From Alphaproteobacteria bacterium (GTDB taxonomy: Bacteria > Pseudomonadota > Alphaproteobacteria > Rs-D84 > CACZYB01), in assembly GCA_017938435.1 (NCBI GenBank), contig JAGBBO010000047.1, positions 1-64,000 of the forward strand: 64,000 nt of DNA. Reading direction: 5' to 3'. Within the stretch, counting starts at the first letter, position 1, and each line of letters begins with the position of its first letter. The position numbers and the translations under genes are program-made. A model generated the notes under the pieces. It ran no database searches. It was not told where the DNA came from and was given only the letters and a program-made list of their open reading frames with translations. Shown here piece by piece: positions 43,351 to 52,963 of this stretch.

Positions 43351-44547
43351 CTAGCTATTTTTTTTTTGAACTTCAGCAGAATTCTGATTTTCTATTTTTT
43401 CCAAAATTTCAACTGGGCTTGGCATCATACCAACATACGAAAGTCGTATCAGTATCATTTCAACCGCCGAAAGCATATTTGGCACTTTTTTAAGTTCATC
43501 AAATCCCTTCAAAAGCATCTGCCATGTTCTTGCAAGCACAGCGATTGAAAGTTTTTCAGCAAACTTTTTGACTTTCTCTTGTTCTTCTGGAATAAGGGGA
43601 AGAAGTCCAACCGATTGAGGAGAAATTTTCACTCTTGTAACATAATGAGTCATTTCCAATAAATCAGTAAGCATAAGAACAGGATCTACACCAAGTTTAT
43701 ATTGTGCATTTACCAAATCAATAGCTTTTTGTATTTCACCAGACATAATATCTTCAAAAAGTTCAAAAACAGTGTTTTTAGAAGCAAGTCCCAAAATTTT
43801 AGAAACTTTTTCCGCAGTAATATCACCATCACAATTTGAAATTACTTGATCCAAAAAGCTCATACCATCACGAACAGATCCATCAGCAGTTTTTGCAATA
43901 ATTTGAATCGATTCGTCATCAATTTTTACATTTTCAAGTTCGCAAATATGTTTAAAGTGTTTACAAAGGACATCAATTTCAACCCTTGGCAAATCAAATC
44001 TTTGACATCTGGAAAGAACAGTCGCTGGAACCTTTCTAATTTCAGTCGTTGCAAAAATAAATTTAGTATATTCAGGTGGTTCTTCCAATGTTTTAAGAAG
44101 GGCATTAAACGCACTTTTTGAAAGCATATGTACTTCATCGATTATATAAACTTTGTATCTTGCAGACGAAGGTTTATATTGTACCCCATCAATTATTTCA
44201 CGAATATTGTCAACACCAGTTCTACTTGCAGCATCCATTTCAATAACATCAATATCTCTATCTTCTGCAATAGCACGACAATGTTCACAAACACCACAAG
44301 GTTTTATTTGTGGACCAGTTGCCTTTCCATCAGCGCCTATACAATTCAAAGATTTTGCAAAGATTCGTGCAGTAGAAGTTTTACCGACACCACGAATACC
44401 AGTAAATATATACGCATGTGCAAGTCTGTTTGTTTTAATCGCATTGGTAATAGTCTGAACCAAGACATCCTGTCCTACAAGTTCTTCTAATGTGCTTGGT
44501 CTATATTTTCTTGCTAAAACCTTATATGTCTTTTCTGTATCTGCCAT
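43351..44547 (-). CDS. dnaX: DNA polymerase III subunit gamma/tau (DnaX), gamma-length as sequenced
   Basis: 398 residues in the main frame. The clamp-loader ATPase has Walker A GIRGVGKTSTARI, four zinc Cys (CIGADGKATGPQIKPC, CEHC), Walker B IIDEVHML, sensor FATTEIRKVPATVLSRCQRF, and domain III after ~245. The frame ends KKNS* right after a run of ten A's on the coding strand. The tau-specific domain follows in another frame. It loads the beta clamp; tau also holds polymerase and helicase together. Upstream ribosome site AAAGG. Followed by ybaB. Confidence 0.92.
   Translation of the reverse strand: MADTEKTYKVLARKYRPSTLEELVGQDVLVQTITNAIKTNRLAHAYIFTGIRGVGKTSTARIFAKSLNCIGADGKATGPQIKPCGVCEHCRAIAEDRDIDVIEMDAASRTGVDNIREIIDGVQYKPSSARYKVYIIDEVHMLSKSAFNALLKTLEEPPEYTKFIFATTEIRKVPATVLSRCQRFDLPRVEIDVLCKHFKHICELENVKIDDESIQIIAKTADGSVRDGMSFLDQVISNCDGDITAEKVSKILGLASKNTVFELFEDIMSGEIQKAIDLVNAQYKLGVDPVLMLTDLLEMTHYVTRVKISPQSVGLLPLIPEEQEKVKKFAEKLSIAVLARTWQMLLKGFDELKKVPNMLSAVEMILIRLSYVGMMPSPVEILEKIENQNSAEVQKKNS
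43358..43367 (-). other. A10 slippage tract in dnaX
   Basis: Ten A's on the coding strand at the end of the gamma frame. Nine A's (or twelve) would read VQKKIASHIISGSLFEE into the tau domain; eleven gives a stop at once. The Thermus thermophilus dnaX uses transcriptional slippage on A9 to make gamma and tau. Confidence 0.6.
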
Positions 44548-44687
44548 AAATTAAACCTTTTCAAATTATTGAATTTATTCTAACAAAAAAAAATCTATAA
44601 GCAAGATTAAATTTTAAAATTTATCGTTGCTATTATTTAAAAAATTTAGTAATAATTAGTAAATAGAAAAATTTTAAGGAGAAAAAA

Positions 44688-45863
44688 TTGAAAAAAATAT
44701 CATTTACACTTGTAATTCTTTCATTTTTTATGAATTTATCTGTTTATTCAGCAGTCGGTCCAGATATAAAAGCGCCATACGCAATTCTTATGGATTTTGA
44801 TAGTGGTAAAGTCTTATACGAAAGAAATTCAACGGTTGCAGTTCCTCCGTCATCTATGAGTAAACTTATGACTATATATTATGTATTCGAAAAACTTAAA
44901 AATGGGACTTATACTTTGGATACAGAGTTTATGGTTGGACCAGAGGCATGGAAAAAAGCAAAAAATATGAATGCAAATTCTGGTTCCACAATGTTTTTGG
45001 AATATGGTGAAAAAGTTCGTATCGAAGATTTGATTCGTGGAATTATTGTAAATAGTGGTAACGATGCAACAATAGTTCTAGCTGAAAATATAAGTGGTAG
45101 TGAAGCAAAGTTTGTTGATGAATTGAATAACCTTGCATATCGTTTAGGTCTTAAAAAAACAACACTTGTAAATGCTTCGGGTTGGTATGAAAAAGATCAT
45201 TTAATGTCAGTTGAAGATTTGGCTATATTATCAAGAAAGATTATTCAAGATTTTCCTGAATATTATCATTATTTTAGTGAAAAGGAATTCCTTTACAAAG
45301 AAAAATTAACAGGAAACAAAGATAACAGAAATAAACTTCTTTGGATTATGCCATCATCTGATGGGCTTAAGACTGGACACACAACAAAGGGTGGATATGG
45401 CCTTTCATCTTCTGCAAAAAAGAATGAAAGAAGACTTATTTCTGTTGTAAATGGAATAAAGGGTGTAAATCCAAGTTATACAAGATTTACTGATTCTAAA
45501 TCTTTACTTGAGTGGGGATTCCGTGAATTTTCAAATCTTGTTTATTTCAATCCTGGTGATAAAGTTTTGGAAATCCCAGTTTGGTTTGGTAAAAAATCAA
45601 CTGTTCCAGTTGGTGTTTCTGAAAAAGTTTTGATTACAAATAAAGTTGGAGAAAATCCAAATGTTGAACTTCGTGCAATATTCAAATCTCCAATTCCTGC
45701 ACCTGTTGTAAAAGGAGCAGAGGTTGGTTCTTTAATCCTGTATGTTGATGGTCATAAAATTAAAGAATTTAAACTTGAAACTTTAGAAGAAATTGAAAAA
45801 ACTGGTTTCATAAGTCGTATTTTCAAAAATATAAAACAAATCATAATAAATATCGTAAGCTAA
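44688..45863 (+). CDS. dacA: D-alanyl-D-alanine carboxypeptidase (penicillin-binding protein 5/6-like)
   Basis: 391 residues from TTG 44688, chosen because AAGGAG lies 7 nt upstream and the signal peptide (to about residue 23) needs it. The three active-site motifs are present: SMSK (SSMSKLMT), SGN (VNSGNDATIVL) and KTG (DGLKTGHTTKGG). It trims the last D-Ala from peptidoglycan stem peptides. The C-terminal PBP5 domain (about 280-360) and a last amphipathic segment (FISRIFKNIKQIIINIV) suit membrane attachment. tmk follows 12 bp later. Confidence 0.93.
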   Translation: MKKISFTLVILSFFMNLSVYSAVGPDIKAPYAILMDFDSGKVLYERNSTVAVPPSSMSKLMTIYYVFEKLKNGTYTLDTEFMVGPEAWKKAKNMNANSGSTMFLEYGEKVRIEDLIRGIIVNSGNDATIVLAENISGSEAKFVDELNNLAYRLGLKKTTLVNASGWYEKDHLMSVEDLAILSRKIIQDFPEYYHYFSEKEFLYKEKLTGNKDNRNKLLWIMPSSDGLKTGHTTKGGYGLSSSAKKNERRLISVVNGIKGVNPSYTRFTDSKSLLEWGFREFSNLVYFNPGDKVLEIPVWFGKKSTVPVGVSEKVLITNKVGENPNVELRAIFKSPIPAPVVKGAEVGSLILYVDGHKIKEFKLETLEEIEKTGFISRIFKNIKQIIINIVS

Positions 45864-45875
45864 AGGAGTTGTAAT

Positions 45876-46490
45876 ATGGCTGGATTTTTTATTACATTTG
45901 AAGGTGGTGAAGGTGTTGGAAAAACAACACAATTAAAACTTGTTGCAGATGAACTTAGAAAAAAAGGTTATGATGTTGTTGCAACTCGTGAACCTGGAGG
46001 CACAACTCTTGGCGAAAAAATTCGTGAAATACTTTTAAAAGGTGATGTCGATAAAATGTCCCCTATGACCGAAGCCTTGCTTTTTACAGCTGTTCGTGCC
46101 GACCATGTAGAAAAAGTTATTAAACCAGCTGTTACTGCAGGTAAGATTGTTTTGTGTGATAGATATGTCGATACTACCTATGCTTATCAAGGATATGCTC
46201 ATGGACTTGGTATTGATAAAATGAAAGATTTATATGATTTAGCCATAGGTGATTTTAAACCAAATTTAACAATTATTTTTGATATAGATCCAAAAAAATC
46301 TCATGGTCATTTAACCGAAATGAATAGATTTGAAAATATGGGAAATGAATGGTTATCAAAAGGACTTCAAGGTTTTCGTGAAAGTGCAAAATGCGATGAA
46401 AAAAGATGTGTCCTTATGGATTCGATTGGTGAAATTCCAGAAATAACAGAAAGAATTATGAAAATTATAAATGAAAAATTAGGTTTATAA
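45876..46490 (+). CDS. tmk: Thymidylate kinase
   Basis: 204 residues. P-loop FEGGEGVGKTTQ, TREPGGT, DRYVDTTYAYQGYA, and FDIDPKKS are the family motifs. It phosphorylates dTMP to dTDP. In a dacA-tmk-holB-tatD run, with SD AAGGAG; holB begins 1 bp after its stop. Confidence 0.95.
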   Translation: MAGFFITFEGGEGVGKTTQLKLVADELRKKGYDVVATREPGGTTLGEKIREILLKGDVDKMSPMTEALLFTAVRADHVEKVIKPAVTAGKIVLCDRYVDTTYAYQGYAHGLGIDKMKDLYDLAIGDFKPNLTIIFDIDPKKSHGHLTEMNRFENMGNEWLSKGLQGFRESAKCDEKRCVLMDSIGEIPEITERIMKIINEKLGL

Positions 46491-46491
46491 T

Positions 46492-47760
46492 ATGCCCAAT
46501 CAAGAAAGTTCAGTATTAACCAATGATTTATTATGTCCTATTTCAAATCCTTTTTTAATAGGACATAGTAATGCTGAGCAAGAATTTTTTGATGCTTTTA
46601 AAAGCGGTAATCTTCATCATTCTTGGATTATTTCTGGGGAAAAAGGAATTGGAAAGGCAACACTTGCATATCGTATTGTTCGATATATTTTTTCATTACA
46701 AAATCAGGATCTAATTTCAAATTTATCCCTTGATACAAATCTTGATATAAATAAGGTTTCGGAAAATCCTTTGGATTTTGGTTATGATGAAGAGGATGAT
46801 GATTCTCAAGACGATGATTTTTCTTTTTCATCAAGTGATTTGATTATTCCTCAAACATCTAATACAGAAACAAAAAATGATGATTCTGCTTTGAAATTAG
46901 TTGATAATTCATCATTAAAATTGTCTCCTAAAAATTCAATTTTTGAACGACTTGTTGCTGGTGGAGTAACTGATTTAAAAGTTATAGAAAGGGAATATTC
47001 TGATTCTTCAAAAACAAAATTAAAAACAGAAATTTCTGTTGAACAAATTCGTGAATTAAAGGAATTTTTTTCAAAAACTTCATCCGAAGGTGGTTATAAA
47101 ATTGCTATTATTGATAGTGTTGATGATATGAATCAAAATAGCAGTAATGCCCTTTTGAAAATACTAGAGGAGGCTCCTAATAAATCGCTTCTTATTTTGA
47201 TTTGCAATAACTATGAAGGTTTGCTTGATACAATTAAATCAAGATGTCGCGTTTTAAAACTTCATCCATTATCAGATGAAAATATGGATATTCTTTTACA
47301 TGAATATATAAAGGATATTTCCCAAGAAAATGTAAAACAGTTAATACACCTTGCGCATGGTAGTATTGGAACTGCTTTGGATTTTTACCACAATAATGGT
47401 GTTGAAATTTCAAAAGTTTTTTATGAAACAGTTCCAAATGTTTTAGCAAAGAAGAATAAACAAATTTTGGATATAGTAAATCTTATCGGAAATTCAGAAA
47501 CAAAACTTAAAATTTTTGAAAGATTATATATATCTTTGCTTGATAATGTTTTACGAATGAATTCGGGACTTTCACAAAATTTTGCTTCGAATTTAGAAGA
47601 AAATACAACAAAATTTTGTGCTAAGTTTTTGATAAATCCGGATAAAATTTTTAAAATCCGAGAAAATGCTTTGAATTATTTTGATTTAACTCAAACATTA
47701 AATCTTGATTATATGGCAGTTATTATTTCAAGTTTCGAAAGGTTAAAAAATGCTTATTGA
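46492..47760 (+). CDS. holB: DNA polymerase III delta' subunit with acidic insertion
   Basis: 422 residues, about 90 longer than typical. AAA+ fold with P-loop-like GEKGIGKATLAYRI, IAIIDSVDDMNQNSSNALLKILEEAP and sensor SRCRVL; the insertion spans about 80-150 and is Asp/Glu/Ser-rich (DEEDDDSQDDDFSFSSSD). It lacks the zinc Cys of dnaX. It is part of the clamp loader with DnaX and delta. Co-directional with tmk (1-bp gap) and tatD (11-bp overlap), the classic tmk-holB-tatD order. Confidence 0.88.
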   Translation: MPNQESSVLTNDLLCPISNPFLIGHSNAEQEFFDAFKSGNLHHSWIISGEKGIGKATLAYRIVRYIFSLQNQDLISNLSLDTNLDINKVSENPLDFGYDEEDDDSQDDDFSFSSSDLIIPQTSNTETKNDDSALKLVDNSSLKLSPKNSIFERLVAGGVTDLKVIEREYSDSSKTKLKTEISVEQIRELKEFFSKTSSEGGYKIAIIDSVDDMNQNSSNALLKILEEAPNKSLLILICNNYEGLLDTIKSRCRVLKLHPLSDENMDILLHEYIKDISQENVKQLIHLAHGSIGTALDFYHNNGVEISKVFYETVPNVLAKKNKQILDIVNLIGNSETKLKIFERLYISLLDNVLRMNSGLSQNFASNLEENTTKFCAKFLINPDKIFKIRENALNYFDLTQTLNLDYMAVIISSFERLKNAY

Positions 47761-48526
47761 TAGTCATTGTCACCTTGATATGTTCGACGATTCGATTCGT
47801 GATGATATTGTAAAAAATGCAAATACTTCAGGGGTCAAGTATATGCTTAATGCCTGTGCGGCGAAGAAAACTTTTGATAAAATTATTGAAATTTCCAATA
47901 ATTACTCTTGTGTTTTTGGCGCTATTGGTCAGCATCCAGAAGAGGCTGAACGCGAAGGTATGGTTTCAAAAGATGAACTTTTATCATACATTTCAAAGGG
48001 TAAAAAAATTATTGCGATTGGAGAAACAGGACTTGACTATTCTGGTGAAAATTTTAACCGTGATTTGCAAATAGAAAATTTATTAAATCACATTGAAATT
48101 GCATCACAGACGGGGGTGCCTTTAATTATTCATAATCGCGATTCTAATGATGATATGACTGATATTTTGTCTTCACAATTTAAAAAGAAACCCTTTAAGG
48201 CAATAATCCATTGTTTCACAGCTGATAAAAAAATGGCTGATGCAATGCTTGAACTTGGATTTTATATTTCTGCATCTGGTATTATTACATTTAAAAATGC
48301 AACTGATTTAAGGGAAGTGTTTTCAACTATTCCTTTTGATAGACTTTTGGTTGAAACAGATAGTCCTTACCTTGCACCTGTTCCATTTCGTGGCAAAACA
48401 AACGAACCAGCATTCGTTGTTGAAATAGCAAAAAAACTTGCCGAAATCACACAAAAATCTTTTGAAGAAATTTCTGAAATTACAAGTGGTAATTTCAAAC
48501 GCTTGTTTGATTTAGATATTAAATAG
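47750..48526 (+). CDS. tatD: TatD-family metal-dependent nuclease
   Basis: 258 residues. Metal ligands lie in IDSHCHLDMF, the Glu of AIGETGLDY, IIHNRDSNDD and IHCFTAD, and the Asp of LVETDSPYLAPVP. TatD proteins are 3'-5' exonucleases linked to DNA repair. It starts inside the 3' end of holB (11-bp overlap). Its end overlaps the end of bamD by 8 bp. Confidence 0.94.
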   Translation: MLIDSHCHLDMFDDSIRDDIVKNANTSGVKYMLNACAAKKTFDKIIEISNNYSCVFGAIGQHPEEAEREGMVSKDELLSYISKGKKIIAIGETGLDYSGENFNRDLQIENLLNHIEIASQTGVPLIIHNRDSNDDMTDILSSQFKKKPFKAIIHCFTADKKMADAMLELGFYISASGIITFKNATDLREVFSTIPFDRLLVETDSPYLAPVPFRGKTNEPAFVVEIAKKLAEITQKSFEEISEITSGNFKRLFDLDIK

Positions 48527-49256
48527 CATCAGCTATTTCTTTTGCCATTTTATACCATTTTGTTTTTGGATAATTTACTTCTAAAAGACGAGTCATATTT
48601 TTAACTTCATCTTTATCGCCCATTATATTGTAAATTTCCACAGTCCTGAAAATTGCTTCTGGCACAAACAATGTTGTTTCATATTTTTTTATAACAGTTT
48701 GATATCTGTTAAGTGCGGCAATAATATTTTTCTTTTCTATCAAAGTTGATGCAATATACATTTCTTTTGCAGCCAAATTATTTCTTGCAATAATAATCTT
48801 TGGTTTTACATCATTTGTAAATTTAGAATCAGGATATTTTTTTTCAAGTTCTTGCATTTTTAATAAAGACATTTCTGTCATCTTTTGATCCCTAGTGATA
48901 GGAGAAATTTGATCATAGTAAGACATTGCAATCATATACATAGAATAATCAGCCTGAGGATGATTTGGTTGAAATTTCAAAAGTCTTTCAAATTGTTCAA
49001 TCGCATCAATATATTTTTTTTCTTTATAGTAAGCATATCCAGCCATAATCCATGACTTTGCAACAAAAGGAGAATATGGGTGATTATATTCAACTTGTTT
49101 GAATGCTTCTGTTGCAGAAATATTATTTTCTTTTTTAAGTTGGCGTAAACCTTCCTCATAAATTTGAACATCAGTTTTTGTCGTATAATCAAAATTTGCC
49201 TCTCCTGCACAAGAAGCAAGAACAATCACAAATATAGCATTTAAAAATTTTTTCAT
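48519..49256 (-). CDS. bamD: Outer-membrane assembly lipoprotein BamD
   Basis: 245 residues. Lipoprotein signal with VLASC at the cleavage site, then five TPR-like repeats: YEEGLRQLKKENNISATEAF, NHPYSPFVAKSWIMAGYAYY, and QADYSMYMIAMSYYDQI followed by DQKMTEMSLLKMQELEKKYP. BamD is the essential partner of BamA in barrel insertion; this implies BamA elsewhere. Length is normal. Confidence 0.93.
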   Translation of the reverse strand: MKKFLNAIFVIVLASCAGEANFDYTTKTDVQIYEEGLRQLKKENNISATEAFKQVEYNHPYSPFVAKSWIMAGYAYYKEKKYIDAIEQFERLLKFQPNHPQADYSMYMIAMSYYDQISPITRDQKMTEMSLLKMQELEKKYPDSKFTNDVKPKIIIARNNLAAKEMYIASTLIEKKNIIAALNRYQTVIKKYETTLFVPEAIFRTVEIYNIMGDKDEVKNMTRLLEVNYPKTKWYKMAKEIADAI

Positions 49257-49331
49257 ATTTTCTCTCTTTTTTATATTGCCTATATTTTTGATATATTATA
49301 TGATAAGTTATAAGAAATAAAGGATTTTTTT

Positions 49332-50882
49332 ATGACTAATAAAGGATTATTTAAAAATACAATACTTGTAGGCATTATTACCTTAATAAGTCGAATAAGC
49401 GGACTTTTTCGTGATTTTTTTGTAGCAAAATATCTAGGTGCAGGAAAACTTTCTGATTGTTTTTTGGTAGCCTTTAAAATTCCAAATTTATTTAGAAGCG
49501 TTTTTGCAGAAGGTGCTTTTAACTCTGCATTTGTCCCAATATTTTCTGGTGTTTTATATGAAAAATCAAAGGATAAGGCAAAAGAATTTTGTAAAAATTT
49601 ATTTTCATTTTTGTTTTACATACTTTTAATTTTCACTCTTATAGCTGAAATTTTTATGCCATTTATTATTGATGTTTTTGCACCTGGATTTATCGAAAAT
49701 CCTGAAAAATTTGAATTAGCAGTGAATCTTGCACATATAACATTTCCTTTTTTACTATGCATAGCACTTACTTCGTTTTTTGGAAGTATTTTGAATACAT
49801 TGGGAAATTTTAAACCTTATGCTTTAACTCCGGTTATATTAAATTTATGTATGATATTTTCACTTGTATTTTTTGCAAATATTTTCCCAACAACGGCACA
49901 TACTGTTTCATGGGGCGTATTTGCATCAGGAATAATACAACTTGTTCTTTTGTGGTGGATTGCAAATAAATATGGCTTTGGGCTTATTTCTTTTAAACCA
50001 AAATTTACACCAGAAATAGGGATGTTTTTCAAAAAAATTATGCCGGGTATTTTGGGTGCTGGTATCTATCATCTTAATGTTATGATAGGAAGCATTTTTG
50101 CATCACAAACGAATGGTGCTGTTTCATGGATTTATTATGCAGATAGATTAAATCAACTTCCTCTTGGTGTTATTGGTGTTGCATTGGCTACTGTTTTATT
50201 GCCAAGTCTTTCAAAAGAAATAAAACAACACAATATGAATAAGACAAAGGGGATTTTTAATAATTCTATGAAATTTGCAAGTCTTCTTGTCATTCCATCG
50301 GCATTTGGAATTATTGCCTTAAGTTATCCTATGATTCAGATATTTTTTGAAAGAGGAGAATTTAAAGCATCAGACACATTTGCAACAGCAAATATTTTAC
50401 AAATACTTTGTTTTTCATTACCTGCTCTTGTCTATACAAAGTTGTTTTCCAATATCTTTTATGCACGAAATGATACTAAAACTCCAATGTTTGTTGCAGG
50501 AATTACACTTGTATTTAATGTAATTTTTACTATGTATTTTAATAAATTTTTTGGTTATATAGGTGTTGTAATTGCTATTACGATTTCTAATTGGATAAAT
50601 TGCATTTTGCTATATTTGATAAGTTATAAAAATAAATTTATGGTCATGTATCTTGATATAATAAAGGACATTATAAAAATAACTATTATAAGTGCGATTA
50701 TGGCTGTAATCGTTCGATTCGGTGTTTGGGGTTTGATGGCAGATATAAGTGTCTATTCTTTCACATTAAAACTATTTTCGCTTGGACTTTTGATTTTTAT
50801 TGGCGGACTATTTTATATAGCAGGTTTAATTTTTGCAAAGGTAGTGACAATAACTGAATTAAAACATATGATAAAGAGGTAA
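49332..50882 (+). CDS. murJ: Lipid II flippase MurJ
   Basis: 516 residues with about 14 membrane helices. Family signatures: ISRISGLFRDFFVAKYLGAG, DCFLVAFKIPNLFRSVFAEG, and AFVPIF. It flips lipid-linked peptidoglycan precursor to the periplasm. SD AAGGA in front. The TPR gene follows 2 bp later. Confidence 0.95.
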   Translation: MTNKGLFKNTILVGIITLISRISGLFRDFFVAKYLGAGKLSDCFLVAFKIPNLFRSVFAEGAFNSAFVPIFSGVLYEKSKDKAKEFCKNLFSFLFYILLIFTLIAEIFMPFIIDVFAPGFIENPEKFELAVNLAHITFPFLLCIALTSFFGSILNTLGNFKPYALTPVILNLCMIFSLVFFANIFPTTAHTVSWGVFASGIIQLVLLWWIANKYGFGLISFKPKFTPEIGMFFKKIMPGILGAGIYHLNVMIGSIFASQTNGAVSWIYYADRLNQLPLGVIGVALATVLLPSLSKEIKQHNMNKTKGIFNNSMKFASLLVIPSAFGIIALSYPMIQIFFERGEFKASDTFATANILQILCFSLPALVYTKLFSNIFYARNDTKTPMFVAGITLVFNVIFTMYFNKFFGYIGVVIAITISNWINCILLYLISYKNKFMVMYLDIIKDIIKITIISAIMAVIVRFGVWGLMADISVYSFTLKLFSLGLLIFIGGLFYIAGLIFAKVVTITELKHMIKR

Positions 50883-50884
50883 AA

Positions 50885-51388
50885 ATGAAAAAAATCTTAC
50901 TAATTATTTTATTTGTATTTTCTAGCAATAATTCTTTTGCTCAGATATTTTTTAACCCAAATTATACGAATGTGAATAAAGGCACATCACAATCTAAAAC
51001 TAATAATAAAATCGAAATGAAAAAATTAAATGAAAAAATTAAGAAAGGATCTGCTAGCGAAGATGATTACATTGCTCGTGGAAAACTTTATATGGGAAAA
51101 GGACAAACTTATCAAGCAATACAAGATTTTTCCGAAGCAATTAAGTTAAATAATCTTTCTTTTTCTGCTTATTTAGAGCGAGCAGAAGCCTATTTTGAAT
51201 CTGGTAATATATTTGGTGCAAATCAAGATTTATCAGAAATTTTTGATGGCGTGATTGCAGATGTCAGTAAGGGAAGTTTTTACAATTCTCTTTGGAAAAG
51301 GGCATATACACTTCGTGCAAAAATTCATGAAAAAAACGGCGACTACAGTGCCGCCGAAAGAGATTACAATTCTGCAGAAAAGTTTTAA
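50885..51388 (+). CDS. Exported TPR protein
   Basis: 167 residues. A signal peptide (to about residue 20, ending NNSFA), then a Lys-rich linker and two to three TPR motifs (ARGKLYMGKGQTYQAIQDFSEAIKLN, SAYLERAEAYFESGNIFGANQDL). Starts 2 bp after murJ, so translationally linked. Periplasmic scaffold or partner protein; specific role unknown. Confidence 0.75.
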   Translation: MKKILLIILFVFSSNNSFAQIFFNPNYTNVNKGTSQSKTNNKIEMKKLNEKIKKGSASEDDYIARGKLYMGKGQTYQAIQDFSEAIKLNNLSFSAYLERAEAYFESGNIFGANQDLSEIFDGVIADVSKGSFYNSLWKRAYTLRAKIHEKNGDYSAAERDYNSAEKF

Positions 51389-51390
51389 TT

Positions 51391-52500
51391 TTATACATTA
51401 AACAAGAAATGGAAAATGTCACCATCTTGAACAGTGTATTCTTTACCCTCTGTTCTAAGTTTTCCATTTTCACGAGCACCAACTTCGCCACCAAATTTGA
51501 TAAAATCTTCAGTTGAAATAGCTTCAGCACGAATGAAACCTTTTTGAAAATCAGTATGAATTACACCAGCAGCCTCAGGTGCTTTTGCCCCACCTTTTAC
51601 TGTCCAGGCATGTGCTTCCTTTGGGCCTATTGTAAAGAAAGTAATAAGATTCAAAAGTTTATACCCTTCCTTTATAATTTTAGAAAGTCCAGTTTCCGAG
51701 ATTCCTAATGTTTCCAAAAATTCTTTCTTTTCTTCTGGATTTTCAAGAGAAGCAATCTCTTGTTCTATTTTAGCAGAAATAATAGTTGAAACATTGCCTT
51801 CTTTTTTTGCATATTCTTCTACTTGTTTTGAATATTGATTCCCAGTTGCCGCAGATGCCTCATCAACATTCGCAACATATAAAACAGGCTTTGCCGTTAA
51901 AAGATGAAGTATTCTAAATGCACGAAGATGTTCGGCATCTTTTTCATCAGGTTTTGCCTTAGATGCAGGTTCCCCAGCCTCTAATTTTTCAATTACTGCG
52001 TGCATAACTTCTGATTGTATTTTTGCTTCTTTATCGCCACTTTTTGCCTTTTTATCAGTAAGGACAACGCGTTTTTGTAAACTTTCCAAATCAGAAAGTA
52101 AAAGTTCAGTATTGATTGTTTCAATATCTCTTATCGGATTAACTGAATTTTCAACATGAATAATATTCCCATCTTCAAAACTGCGAACTACATGAATAAT
52201 TGCATCGACTTCTCTAATGTTTGCAAGGAATTGATTTCCCAAACCTTCACCCTTACTTGCCCCTTTTACAAGTCCAGCAATATCAACAAATTCCAATTTT
52301 GTTGGAATAATTTCTTTTGATTTTGCAACTTCTGCGAGTTTAGTTAATCTTTCATCAGGAACAGATACTATTCCAGAATTAGGTTCAATGGTACAGAATG
52401 GATAATTTGCACATTCTGCCTGTATAGTTTGAGTTAACGCATTGAACAAAGTGGATTTTCCAACATTAGGAAGCCCCACAATACCACATTTAAATCCCAT
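51391..52500 (-). CDS. ychF: Redox-regulated ATPase YchF (Obg family)
   Basis: 369 residues. G1 GLPNVGKSTLFNALT, a DIAGLVKGASKGEGLGNQFL G3 region, NVDEASA in place of the GTPase NKxD (ATP-preferring), and a C-terminal TGS domain (LITFFTIGPKEAHAWTV). It binds ribosomes and modulates stress responses. Convergent with the TPR gene, 2-bp gap. SD is weak. Confidence 0.95.
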   Translation of the reverse strand: MGFKCGIVGLPNVGKSTLFNALTQTIQAECANYPFCTIEPNSGIVSVPDERLTKLAEVAKSKEIIPTKLEFVDIAGLVKGASKGEGLGNQFLANIREVDAIIHVVRSFEDGNIIHVENSVNPIRDIETINTELLLSDLESLQKRVVLTDKKAKSGDKEAKIQSEVMHAVIEKLEAGEPASKAKPDEKDAEHLRAFRILHLLTAKPVLYVANVDEASAATGNQYSKQVEEYAKKEGNVSTIISAKIEQEIASLENPEEKKEFLETLGISETGLSKIIKEGYKLLNLITFFTIGPKEAHAWTVKGGAKAPEAAGVIHTDFQKGFIRAEAISTEDFIKFGGEVGARENGKLRTEGKEYTVQDGDIFHFLFNV

Positions 52501-52595
52501 AATTATTTCCTATTGCACTTGTTTTTGCATTACTTTATAATGAATTTGTTTTTAAATCAAGATAAAGATTTAAATGTAATGAAAGGTATAATTTT

Positions 52596-52871
52596 ATGGA
52601 CAATCCAGAACCGAACCCGACAGTTCAAAATTTAAAAAATCAATATATATCACTTCTCAAACAAGATAGGTTATCCCAAACAGAGGCAGAAACTATTACC
52701 GCACTTCGGTTTAATAGGTGGAGCAATCTTAGATCTAATAATCCAGATAAACTTTCTTGGATTATGGGAACAAAAAATCTTACTGACGAGAATATATATA
52801 TTTATATGATAGCTCTTGCTACAAAAGATAAAAATTTCGCGAAAATTAACTATTTTCAATATCAAAAATAA
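52596..52871 (+). CDS. Hypothetical protein, 91 aa
   Basis: Small soluble protein of unknown family, mostly helical (LKNQYISLLKQDRLSQTEAETI, LTDENIYIYMIALATKDKN). AAAGG lies upstream of the ATG. Divergent from ychF, with 95 bp between them. Coding style and its own ribosome site support it, but no homologue is recognised. Confidence 0.5.
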   Translation: MDNPEPNPTVQNLKNQYISLLKQDRLSQTEAETITALRFNRWSNLRSNNPDKLSWIMGTKNLTDENIYIYMIALATKDKNFAKINYFQYQK

Positions 52872-52963
52872 GATTTTTTGTGTTTGAGAATTTATTTTAC
52901 TAGAATTTTTATTAAAATTGATATAAAATCTAACTGGCTTAACAATTTTAAGGAGAATTTAAT

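Noticed and set aside
43351-43370. E. coli-style -1 ribosomal frameshift in dnaX
   Set aside because: A -1 shift at the A tract reaches a stop codon at once. Only a +1 shift or RNA with 9 or 12 A's opens the tau frame.
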